Shown here piece by piece: positions 25,622 through 33,640 of a DNA stretch of 64,000 bases (the first letter of the stretch is position 1; each line of letters starts with the position of its first letter). The notes under the pieces were generated by a model. It worked only from the letters and a program-made list of their open reading frames with translations, was not told where the DNA came from and did not search any database. The stretch comes from Legionella cardiaca (GTDB lineage Bacteria > Pseudomonadota > Gammaproteobacteria > Legionellales > Legionellaceae), in the NCBI RefSeq assembly GCF_029026145.1, contig NZ_CP119078.1:2704501-2768500 (forward strand), given 5' to 3'. A program made the position numbers and the translations under genes.

Positions 25622-27310
25622 ATGCAACTTAAAATAGAACAATCTCCAATAGTCATAGCCGTTAAACAGTTTATTGCTGACCCCAATTATCTAAATGGTT
25701 CCAATTTGTGTTTCCTCTTAAGAAAAAATATAGAGCACTTCGATAGCAGTAAAGACTGTATTATTCAATATCTCCGTCAGTGCGATGATAATGGCAATAA
25801 AGTACCGAAGGATATAGTAAATCTTATCTTTATGTTGTTGGCAGCTGCTAATATAAGTTTTTCTTTAGATATCGAGCATAATATACAACAAATTATGATG
25901 CGATTAGACCAGTTTGATCCTAACAATTGTCAACAAGCTGATATGCTATGGAATTTTTTGGCAATGGGACTTTTATCGAAAGTAACACATTCCATTCCAA
26001 CAGTGCCAGCGCAGTGGCAAGCTTTGATTCCTAATTATATTAATCTAAACAAGAAGCAGCGAGGGGGGTATTGTATAGGACAGGCTCTTATTATAAACAA
26101 AAATAATACCGATGCGTGGCTACATTTAGCGGTAGTGTTCAGTAATTCGGAACTGGAGTTATCTGATTTACCCCTGGAGTTAGTTCAATTATTTAAACAA
26201 TCGATTTCGGAAAATCCCAATCCATTGCAGTGTGCGTTATTTTGCTGCAACCAAGTAATCTATAATAAACATAATGAGGAGCTTTTGGGCTTAGCATCTC
26301 GCTTAAAAATAAAGATCAATACCAAATTAAACGAAGCACGAACTCGGTTCGTACCTATGAAGGGAGCACCTATGAGCATGGCGTCCCCCCTTTTTCCTCT
26401 GGGGTATTTCAGGCAGCAACCAATAGGGACAACGATGGCAGCAAAACCATTATTTTCCTCATTAGCTATAGATAATCCTTCTAGAATTAGGTCATCGACT
26501 ATAACAACAGAACGAATACCTCAGTCGTCAACCATGACAGTGAATGAAACTGAGCGCCAAACATTACCGGTGTCACATACCCCCATATCTACTCTTAAGG
26601 ATGAACAGAAAGGCATACTCGAAAAACTAATGGAGCGAACAAAAGCACTGGATTGCAAGAAAAGTATAAAGACCATTTTTTCTGAAGATTTAACCATTGC
26701 TGATGTGAAAAAAGTTATAAATAATGCGGATTGTTTGATCAAGGTTTTGGAAACGATTAGAAATGGATCAATAAGACATACTTTTATCTATGCTTTATTT
26801 ACTCATCCTGAACATAACCTGGGAAATTCAGTCAATAGTCCACGTGATGAAGATTACATTAAGAAAATAATAAAAACTAAAGAGGATTTTGAAAAGATTT
26901 TGGCGGTGATTCCTCAAGACACGAGAACCTTTCATGCACGTTCTACTACTGAAAAAAAATATCTAAGATCACCTCATGTTGCGAACTTATATAATGCTCA
27001 AGTAGCGCCTGACAATAGACCGCAAGCTTTTATCAATCCTGCCTCTTTGCCAGCGGGTATGTTTACTTCACGTCCTATTGCAAATCGAAGCCCATTGAAT
27101 TTGCCGCCTGTAATCCCCGTTTATAATGCTTTGCCCGTTTATAATGCTTTTGAAGTGGAACTAATCGATCTCACTGAAGAGCTGCTTCCTAATGCGCAAG
27201 AGGAGAGAATGAATATTGAAACAGTTACTCAGGTAGCGGTTAAAAGAGAACGGGAGAGCGATGAAGCAAGCACTGCTGATGAGCCAGAAAATAAAAGACC
27301 AAGAATTTAA
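25622..27310 (+). CDS. Hypothetical protein with SUMO-interacting-like motif and bipartite NLS, candidate effector
   Basis: 562 residues, no recognised family. The N-terminal 260 residues look helical and globular (about 160-245 has a repeat-like 'DAWLHLAVVF...LFKQSISENPNPLQCALF' pattern). Residues 260-330 are Ser/Thr/Pro-rich and probably disordered, followed by a second helical region (about 330-440). The C-terminus is striking: VELIDLTEEL (512-521) matches the hydrophobic core plus acidic flank of SUMO-interacting motifs such as those of PIAS proteins. KRER (541-544) and KRPR (558-561) then flank an acidic linker as a bipartite NLS-like signal. A short tandem (PVYNAL/PVYNAF) precedes the SIM. 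Such motifs serve no purpose in a bacterium, so export to a eukaryotic nucleus is inferred. Confidence 0.6.
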   Translation: MQLKIEQSPIVIAVKQFIADPNYLNGSNLCFLLRKNIEHFDSSKDCIIQYLRQCDDNGNKVPKDIVNLIFMLLAAANISFSLDIEHNIQQIMMRLDQFDPNNCQQADMLWNFLAMGLLSKVTHSIPTVPAQWQALIPNYINLNKKQRGGYCIGQALIINKNNTDAWLHLAVVFSNSELELSDLPLELVQLFKQSISENPNPLQCALFCCNQVIYNKHNEELLGLASRLKIKINTKLNEARTRFVPMKGAPMSMASPLFPLGYFRQQPIGTTMAAKPLFSSLAIDNPSRIRSSTITTERIPQSSTMTVNETERQTLPVSHTPISTLKDEQKGILEKLMERTKALDCKKSIKTIFSEDLTIADVKKVINNADCLIKVLETIRNGSIRHTFIYALFTHPEHNLGNSVNSPRDEDYIKKIIKTKEDFEKILAVIPQDTRTFHARSTTEKKYLRSPHVANLYNAQVAPDNRPQAFINPASLPAGMFTSRPIANRSPLNLPPVIPVYNALPVYNAFEVELIDLTEELLPNAQEERMNIETVTQVAVKRERESDEASTADEPENKRPRI

Positions 27311-27384
27311 TTAAATTGGTATCAATCACCCACTCTCAGAATACTAAAGGCTTACTGCAGAACAGCTGTAGCTTTTCAAAAAAT

Positions 27385-27416
27385 AAAATAAGTCTGATTA
27401 TCATCAGACTTATTTT
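27385..27416. terminator. Bidirectional intrinsic terminator
   Basis: Perfect 14-base stem AAAATAAGTCTGAT / ATCAGACTTATTTT with a four-base loop (TATC), T-rich on both exits. It lies between two convergent genes (the SIM/NLS protein on + and the kinase on -). Confidence 0.8.
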
Positions 27417-27536
27417 AATTTATTTGGCGTATTAGTCGCCCACTTTTCACATTATCAATATATTTTCTTTTGAGTTTACCTTGAGGCTTATGAAGCTTAA
27501 CTTGACTCATTACACAATGAGTATTCCACTTTGAAT

Positions 27537-28571
27537 TTAAAGAGTACTTTTGTGGGTTGCATTTACTTCAGGGTTAAATTTTTCTTTTATTAGATTTAAA
27601 CCAGATAAAATGTCTATAACGAGTATTCGTTGAGAAATATTAGGGGTAATCATTTTGGTTATTAATTGCGCTAATAAATCTTCCTTTGAATTTAATACAT
27701 CTACCACCGCCATATAATAAGCAGTATATCGTTTGATAAAATCATCAAATGTCTTATCTAGGGTATAGTCATAGTAATCTTCATAAATTAACTCATAAAA
27801 TGTCATTCCAAGCGCATATACATCTGAAAATTTTCCATACATACATGGTACGAGTTTTTTTTGAGATTCGATAATTTCTGGTGGAATATGTGACCCCTTC
27901 AGTTTACTTACAAATGTTCCATTTAATAATTTAGCACTGCATCCATAATCATGAAGTATAGCTTGACCATTAAATAGAATATTTTCACGCCAGATATCCA
28001 GATGTAAATAATTATTGTCATGCAGAAATTGTACTTGCCGTGTTAACTCGATAAAAACTTGAATTTTTTCCTGAAATGAAAGGTCAGAAAAAATGTTTTT
28101 TAATTGATCCCCTTCAATATATTTCATTATTGAATAATGTTTTTCTTGGTTTTTTAGATTTTTCCTTCTGATTGAGGAAATATGTTGTCCAGTGAGTTTA
28201 AGTAACGCATCTTCTACTTCTATTTGACTCTCAACATAATCTCGTGCTTGTTCTATATCGCCGATAGTTTTAAAATGATATTCAATTAAGCCTGTTATAT
28301 TTTGTATTTTAACTGCAACTTTGGCACCTGTTTTTAATATCTTGCCTTTTTTAACTATTCCAAAGGCCCCTTTTCCTAATAGTTTTTTTAGCTCATAGGC
28401 ATCATTTAAATTATCAAATATATATGATGATGATACGTCAGTATCGCGAGAATATATTTCGAATTTATTTTCAAAAAAATTTAACTCACCTCTATATTTG
28501 TGTATTTTTTGTAAAGTAGGATTTACTGTTTTAATTAAATCAATTTTTTGTTCTACTTTCCCTTTTGCCAT
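27537..28571 (-). CDS. Eukaryotic-type Ser/Thr protein kinase, candidate effector
   Basis: 344 residues with a protein kinase fold from about 60 to 325. ATP-binding glycine loop GKGAFG (66-71), VAVK lysine (Lys88), catalytic loop HLDIWREN (190-197, Asp192 and Asn197 kept, Arg of HRD replaced by Leu), metal-binding DYG (208-210) in place of DFG, PPE near 230-232, and Asp250 of the F-helix (SDVYALG). All residues needed for phosphotransfer are present, so it is probably active. No signal peptide or membrane segment is visible. Kinases of this type in Legionella (LegK group) act in host cells. AAGGAT lies before the ATG. It is convergent with the previous gene. Confidence 0.88.
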   Translation of the reverse strand: MAKGKVEQKIDLIKTVNPTLQKIHKYRGELNFFENKFEIYSRDTDVSSSYIFDNLNDAYELKKLLGKGAFGIVKKGKILKTGAKVAVKIQNITGLIEYHFKTIGDIEQARDYVESQIEVEDALLKLTGQHISSIRRKNLKNQEKHYSIMKYIEGDQLKNIFSDLSFQEKIQVFIELTRQVQFLHDNNYLHLDIWRENILFNGQAILHDYGCSAKLLNGTFVSKLKGSHIPPEIIESQKKLVPCMYGKFSDVYALGMTFYELIYEDYYDYTLDKTFDDFIKRYTAYYMAVVDVLNSKEDLLAQLITKMITPNISQRILVIDILSGLNLIKEKFNPEVNATHKSTL

Positions 28572-28981
28572 TTTTGCTATCCTTATTGGGAATTCAATTC
28601 TTTAAATTTTTCAATCAACATAATAGCCATCAAAGCTAATGTGAAATATTTAGGTTTGCTCATTAATGTAACAAAAAAATGAACGTAATGAACGACATCT
28701 TGATAGCTACAACCTGGAGAAAAGAAAAATAATGAAGGCAAGTCTATTGATTATAGAATTAGTTTCTTTAGTCTAATTTGAAAATTAATCAGACGTAGGG
28801 ATATTGCTTTATAGAATTTTTCTCACTTACTGGTATATAAAAAATAATTCAATAAAATCAACAATTTAAAGACAAATAATGTATCTCACCAGTGGTGAGA
28901 CAACAATATAAAGTTTTAATCAACATTTATGAAAGCGGAGTAAACATTCCCTCATCAACCTGATTATAACCAAGCAATCAA
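28572..28981. other. Non-coding AT-rich stretch
   Basis: About 410 bases between the kinase start and the small membrane protein's stop. No open frame of note, RNA gene or clear terminator was seen. It would contain the kinase promoter. Confidence 0.5.
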
Positions 28982-29464
28982 CTAACTGTGTGAGGGAGTC
29001 ATAGTCTCTTCGTGGGTTGTTTCGGGTCCACTGCAACTATGACAACCAGCACCCATGCTGGCACCCGTACGAGTAAATATATGCGCAATAGCTGCGGGTA
29101 GAGAAATCAAAGTTAAAAAAGCGCAACAAGGTAGCAGGATTGCCCCTACAGTTGAAACAGTTGCACAAAACAGACCAACATCATATGCAGTTCTTGCTAC
29201 AGAATGCTTACCCAGCAATTTTGCTCCACCTAAAGTGACATAAGAAGCGATGCTAATAAGTGCCGCAAGTACTGTTATTCCCGCAATTACTCCCGTCAGC
29301 ACACCAAGTAAAAAAGGAGCATAAAGTGGGGCAGTTAAACTAAGTCCGACATCCTTTGCATTACTATAAGGAGCAAAAAAACCTGGAACGTAAGTATTAT
29401 AGAAACCATGTCCTTCATCCCAGATTAGCTTTAAAGCTTTGCCAACTAAATTTTCATTAGCCAT
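28982..29464 (-). CDS. Small hydrophobic protein with acidic C-terminal tail
   Basis: 160 residues: a polar N-terminus (1-40), a hydrophobic core with two or three membrane helices (about 47-75, 90-128), Cys-rich tail 'GAGCHSCSG', then GPETTHEETMTPSHS. Family not recognised. A Glu/Thr/Ser-rich end after membrane helices resembles the E-block translocation signal of some Dot/Icm substrates. This is only suggestive. It is separated from panD by about 90 bases on the same strand. Confidence 0.6.
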   Translation of the reverse strand: MANENLVGKALKLIWDEGHGFYNTYVPGFFAPYSNAKDVGLSLTAPLYAPFLLGVLTGVIAGITVLAALISIASYVTLGGAKLLGKHSVARTAYDVGLFCATVSTVGAILLPCCAFLTLISLPAAIAHIFTRTGASMGAGCHSCSGPETTHEETMTPSHS

Positions 29465-29555
29465 GGTCGTCCCTCAAAAATAAAAAAATAACATGTTCTA
29501 ATTTAAAAACCAATGCAAACTATTTTTTGCAAATTGAAATAACAAATAAACCTTG

Positions 29556-29951
29556 TTAACAAACTTCATATTCTTTCTTGCCAAGAACTTCCGGTCTTAT
29601 TTCTCGTAAGCGATTGTTATCATCAACAAATACAACCGTGGGTTGGTGTAAATGACAAATCTCTTCCGGTAGCTGGATAAATGAGGCAATAATGACGATA
29701 TCTCCCGGTGTTACTAAATGAGCTGCGGCGCCATTCACACAAATTTCTGTGGAATTTTTCTCACCAGTAATCGCATAGGTTTCGAAGCGCGTGCCTGCTG
29801 TAACATTCCAGACATTGACTGCCTCATGAGGTAAAATGTTAGACGCAGTAAGTAATTCTGGCGCGATAGTGATACTTCCTTCGTACTCTAAATCAGCCTG
29901 TGTAACCCGAGCACGATGAATTTTTGACTTCAGCATTTTTCTATAAAACAT
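29556..29951 (-). CDS. panD: Aspartate 1-decarboxylase (proenzyme)
   Basis: Makes beta-alanine for pantothenate and coenzyme A synthesis. The 131-residue chain carries the self-cleavage site Gly25-Ser26 in DLEYEGSITI, which yields the pyruvoyl cofactor. The active-site region NVWNVTAGTRFETYAI and the conserved NGAAAH and GDIVIIASF motifs follow in order. Length equals the usual 126-131 residues. The ATG at 29951 aligns with homologues; an internal ATG five codons later is the alternative. Single gene with no pan partners adjacent. Confidence 0.96.
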   Translation of the reverse strand: MFYRKMLKSKIHRARVTQADLEYEGSITIAPELLTASNILPHEAVNVWNVTAGTRFETYAITGEKNSTEICVNGAAAHLVTPGDIVIIASFIQLPEEICHLHQPTVVFVDDNNRLREIRPEVLGKKEYEVC

Positions 29952-30048
29952 GAGGGCTTACCTAATACAAATTAAAGCTTGAACAGACCTGTCATTCTGT
30001 CCGGGAAAGAAATCATATCATAGAAGCAGGATGACAAATATTGATTTA

Positions 30049-30084
30049 AACGATGCAGCCTTAACAATAACGGGCTGCGTCGTT
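30049..30084 (-). terminator. Hairpin downstream of the CBS gene
   Basis: Stem of 12 bases with one mismatch (AACGATGCAGCC / GGCTGCGTCGTT), 12-base loop, lying just past the CBS gene stop on the minus strand. The T-run is weak, so termination is inferred. Confidence 0.4.
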
Positions 30085-30100
30085 GTATTGACATATCATT

Positions 30101-30520
30101 TTAATGTCTTGAGATTTCTTCTAGTGTATCGCCTTTCAGCTTATCTTCTGAACAATTAACAGCGATATCTCCTAAAGACAGAATTCCAGTCAGTTTCTTA
30201 TTTTTATTTAATACAACCAAGCGACGAATTTGATTCTCTTTCATATATTTAGAAGCCTGTTTTATATCATCCGTTTCATAACAATAAAATACACCTTTAT
30301 GCATTACATTTTTTACAGGTGTACTTAGATCCTTACCTGCAGCCAAGGCGCCAATAACAATATCTCTGTCTGTGAGAGTACCAACCAGCTTATCTGTAGC
30401 TTTATCGCCGATAGGTAAAAATCCTGTTCCCAGTTCACGCATTTTTCTTGCAGCGTCACTAATCGTACTGGTTAAAAGCAAATACTCTGGATTAGGTGTC
30501 ATAATTTCTTTTACGTCCAT
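30101..30520 (-). CDS. Tandem CBS-domain protein
   Basis: 139 residues consisting of two CBS modules: the first around MTPNPEYLLLTSTISDAARKM to GTLTDRDI (residues 7-60), the second around VMHKGVFYCYETDDIKQASKYM to LTGILSLGDIA (residues 72-125). A CBS pair binds adenine nucleotides such as AMP or ATP and usually senses energy state. Stand-alone versions are common, but their partner is unknown. 'TDRDI' and 'SLGDIA' are the typical ends of each module. Confidence 0.92.
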   Translation of the reverse strand: MDVKEIMTPNPEYLLLTSTISDAARKMRELGTGFLPIGDKATDKLVGTLTDRDIVIGALAAGKDLSTPVKNVMHKGVFYCYETDDIKQASKYMKENQIRRLVVLNKNKKLTGILSLGDIAVNCSEDKLKGDTLEEISRH

Positions 30521-30784
30521 GATGCACTCCTTAAACTTGCTATTAATATGTTACTGCTTCATGGTCAATTTAATTTGAACGTTCCATTATTTGTTCATAT
30601 CAATACAAAATGACCTTATCAACCTAAGTATATCAATTTTATGGAGAGCCATCGACCCAAGCCTGTTAAATTTAAAAAAATCTTTATTTTTCATGGGTCT
30701 TTTCTAAAAATGCATGCAGTAGACACAAAAATACACATCCTGTTCTATAATGTATATAAATATTGCTGAGATACCCATAAAAAT

Positions 30785-31525
30785 ATGAAATTTCTCTGCT
30801 TAATAGGTTGTTTTTACTGTAGTTTTAGCTACGCTAATACACCCGTCACCATCGGCATTCCTATTTTTGATCCCCCTTATGTGATGACTTCGGCTCAAGT
30901 TACTCAGGGATTTGATATAGGCTTAATGGATGCCCTTTGTGAGCGACTACAGTGGAATTGTAAATACCAGTCGATGCCTTTTGACCAACTGCTTGAGGCA
31001 GTCGGTAGTAATAAAGTTGATGTGGCTATTGGCAGCATAGTCATTACTCCTGAAAGACGGGCACAATTTCTCTTTAGCATACCTTACTTGATTTGTGATG
31101 GTGGCTTTACCGTCTTAGCAGATGCACCCATTAATACGCTTGATGATTTACAGGGTAAACGAGTTGGCGCTTTGCGAGCACGTGAATATTATCAATATCT
31201 TAATGAAAATTTTGCCAATCAATTTACAGTAGTCCCTTATGATACTTACCCGGATATAGTCCTTGCACTTAAAGAGGGAAAGGTTGATGCCATTTTTGGT
31301 AATTATTTTAGCGGTCTCTATATGGATCATCAATTTTCCGACCAAGTTAAAATTCTTAAAGAACACTTTCAAGTTGGGGAAGGATTAGGAATTATTATTT
31401 CGCCTGCCAGTCGAGATAAAATAGCGCAAATCAATAATGTACTATTGAAATTTCAAGTTGATGGCACATTTACTCGCTTATATAACTATAACTTTGAGTT
31501 CTTTACACCATCTTCTGGCAATTAA
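30785..31525 (+). CDS. Periplasmic amino-acid-binding protein (SBP_bac_3)
   Basis: 246 residues: signal peptide cut near FSYA-NTP, then the type 3 solute-binding fold: GFDIGLMDALCERLQWNCKYQSMPFDQLL, DVAIGSIVITPERRAQFLFSIPY and GKVDAIFGNYFSGLYM. Members of this family capture arginine, glutamine or other amino acids for ABC importers; no permease or ATPase gene is next to it, so it would pair with one elsewhere. The gene ends 4 bases into the end of the convergent acyltransferase gene. Confidence 0.88.
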   Translation: MKFLCLIGCFYCSFSYANTPVTIGIPIFDPPYVMTSAQVTQGFDIGLMDALCERLQWNCKYQSMPFDQLLEAVGSNKVDVAIGSIVITPERRAQFLFSIPYLICDGGFTVLADAPINTLDDLQGKRVGALRAREYYQYLNENFANQFTVVPYDTYPDIVLALKEGKVDAIFGNYFSGLYMDHQFSDQVKILKEHFQVGEGLGIIISPASRDKIAQINNVLLKFQVDGTFTRLYNYNFEFFTPSSGN

Positions 31526-32376
31526 GCGGGTTCTTTCAACTTCCAACGTTTATGAAGCCAGTGCCATTGTTCTGGATGTTCTAAAATAATACGTTCCAAT
31601 GCTTGATTATAAGCCAAGGTATTACGATAAATTGATTCTTGAGCTGTGTCATAATCTTGCCAATAGATTGGCTCATGAAATTCTAGTACGTGTTTGCCAT
31701 TAGGCAAACGATAGCCCGCTGCCGGAACAACGGGTACACCTGTATGACGAGCAAAACTAGCCAAACTACGATATGTACCGGCTTTTTTTCCAAAAAACTC
31801 TACGGCGACCCCATCACGATTCACTAAAGAAGCATGTTGATCTAAAACAAACACAACAGCATGGTTTTTATCCAGCGCCTGACAAACTTGCTCTAATGAA
31901 TTCTTTTTAGGAATAACATTTAATCCAGCATGGTAATAACGTCTGAATAAGAGCTGTTCAAGAGTTTTGTTTCCTAGTGTACGGCGAATAAAATGAAATT
32001 GTCCCTGAAACTCTTTAAAATTCAATATCCCACCTAAGGGTGCAAATTCCCAATTACCAAAATGACCAGTCAAGATTAGCACACCTCGTTTTTGGGCAAC
32101 GATATCCAGTAAGCGCTGATGACCGCGAACTTCGACTCGTTCTCGGAGCTTTTTTTCGCTCATAAAACGTAGTTGAATAATTTCCTTTATGGATGTTGCC
32201 ATGTGCGAATAAAATGCTTTTGCTAATCGTTCTTGTTGAGAATCTGTTAAATTGCCAGCAAAAACTTGCGCAATATTTTTTTGAATAATCGTCTTTCGAT
32301 AAGGTACGAAGTGATAAAGAAAACGTCCCATTAAAGAAATACGCAAGTTTTTTATTTTAGTATTTAATTCAGTCAC
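31522..32376 (-). CDS. LpxL/HtrB-type late acyltransferase
   Basis: 284 residues of the lysophospholipid acyltransferase fold. The catalytic HX4E box is His105-Glu110 (HFGNWE). The substrate-binding segments LDQHASL, FFGKKAGTYRSLASFAR and GVPVVPAAGYR are typical of lipid A secondary acyltransferases. Unlike E. coli LpxL no strong N-terminal membrane helix is seen; 'LRISLMGRFLYHFVP' may be a membrane-associated segment. It overlaps the Cys-less ketosynthase gene by 8 bases and closes an operon with ACP, dehydratase and ketosynthases. By analogy with rhizobial LpxXL it probably transfers a very long acyl chain to lipid A. Confidence 0.85.
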   Translation of the reverse strand: MTELNTKIKNLRISLMGRFLYHFVPYRKTIIQKNIAQVFAGNLTDSQQERLAKAFYSHMATSIKEIIQLRFMSEKKLRERVEVRGHQRLLDIVAQKRGVLILTGHFGNWEFAPLGGILNFKEFQGQFHFIRRTLGNKTLEQLLFRRYYHAGLNVIPKKNSLEQVCQALDKNHAVVFVLDQHASLVNRDGVAVEFFGKKAGTYRSLASFARHTGVPVVPAAGYRLPNGKHVLEFHEPIYWQDYDTAQESIYRNTLAYNQALERIILEHPEQWHWLHKRWKLKEPA

Positions 32377-33640
32377 AAGCTTTGATCACCAAACACGCAT
32401 TCATGCTGGCAAATCCGCGATTTATCATAATTGCAGTTTTTGCCTTTTCCAAATAACGATGTGCTCTACTAATATTCAAACTCTCGCAGGCTGCACTTTC
32501 AAAATTGGCAATGCCAGGTACACATTTATTATTCAATGCATACGTTGTGAATACCGCATCCAATACACCTGAAGCGCAAATGGTATGTCCCATGGCCCAT
32601 TTAAACGCCGTAACCGGTAATTTTGCAAAAACATCGCTAATTGCCAAGGCTTCACTGTCGTCAGATTTAATATTGCCATTTCCATGCGCAACCACAAAAT
32701 CTATCTCTGACGGGTGCATTTCTTGAGATTCAAGCGTTTGAGTGATTAGGCTTGCTAATGCATTGCCCTTTGCCTCGATAGAGAATAAACCTGCGGCTTC
32801 ACTCATTGACATCCCAGCGACAATTTCTCCGTAGCATCGAGCAGCACGAGCCTGGACACTTGCTTCACTCTCTAAAATGAGTGCGGCCGCCCCCTCAGCC
32901 AAAATAGTCCCATCATGTTCTTTATCGAAGGGTTTCAAATGTCGTGAGCTAACCACACCTAGTTTTTCATAGTAAAAAAGAGCCTGGGGTTCGACTCCCA
33001 TATCGTAAGCAACGACAACCGCACGATCAGCTTGACCTTGAGCAATCGCGTTGTAAGCTTCAATAATGGCTTGAGTTCCGCTCACTGCATGGTTAGTAAT
33101 ATTGTGGTTTGGGCCCTTAAAATCATAGGTAATGCCGGTATAAGCCAAGACATTATTTGGCAAAATCCGCAATAACCACATTGGGTGCACTTCATTAAAT
33201 AATTGTGCCGCAAATTCCTGCATATCACCATTTGTTTTGGCTAATAAGGGCAAAAAATCATCTTGCTGGAAATATTTATTCCCGGGTGAGCCTACATAAA
33301 TAGCAGTTCTGTCATTAAATGCATTCATAAGCTGCGGAGCCAGGCTATCTCGATAGCTAATAAGCTGACTATGATTTACCGCCTGCATTGCAGCATTAAT
33401 TCCCATAACATCCTGTCTGGAAATAACTTTCATTAGTTTTCTATCAGGCAACATTTTTGCCGGTTGAAAATTTTTAAGCTCCCCGCCTAATCGATGTGAC
33501 CAAGTGGATAAATCCCATTGCTTAATTTCCTCAATACCGCTTTGTCCAGCCAAAATGGCTTCCCATGCGCTGTCTGCAGTATCACCACAAGCTGTTAAAG
33601 CGCTTAAGCCAGTAATAAAAACACGGTTGGAGTTCATCAT
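32369..33640 (-). CDS. Ketosynthase-like protein lacking the catalytic Cys (chain-length-factor-like)
   Basis: 423 residues of the thiolase/beta-ketoacyl-ACP synthase fold. The two active-site histidine regions survive in altered form, HGNGN (normally HGTGT) and MGHTICASG. The nucleophile position, Cys in the neighbour's TACASG, is Ala185 here (NHAVSG). It should be unable to form the acyl-enzyme and may act as a partner subunit that sets chain length, as KS-beta does in type II polyketide systems. Rhizobial VLCFA clusters also carry two adjacent FabF-type genes. The ATG at 33640 overlaps the upstream fabF stop (ATGA). This is not assembly error in an obvious sense: the frame is intact and long. 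Confidence 0.8.
   Translation of the reverse strand: MMNSNRVFITGLSALTACGDTADSAWEAILAGQSGIEEIKQWDLSTWSHRLGGELKNFQPAKMLPDRKLMKVISRQDVMGINAAMQAVNHSQLISYRDSLAPQLMNAFNDRTAIYVGSPGNKYFQQDDFLPLLAKTNGDMQEFAAQLFNEVHPMWLLRILPNNVLAYTGITYDFKGPNHNITNHAVSGTQAIIEAYNAIAQGQADRAVVVAYDMGVEPQALFYYEKLGVVSSRHLKPFDKEHDGTILAEGAAALILESEASVQARAARCYGEIVAGMSMSEAAGLFSIEAKGNALASLITQTLESQEMHPSEIDFVVAHGNGNIKSDDSEALAISDVFAKLPVTAFKWAMGHTICASGVLDAVFTTYALNNKCVPGIANFESAACESLNISRAHRYLEKAKTAIMINRGFASMNACLVIKACD

Noticed and set aside
27117-27152. Short tandem repeat in the SIM/NLS gene (two copies of an 18-base unit)
   Set aside because: Only two copies and in frame; it encodes PVYNAL/PVYNAF and is noted with the gene rather than as a separate repeat.
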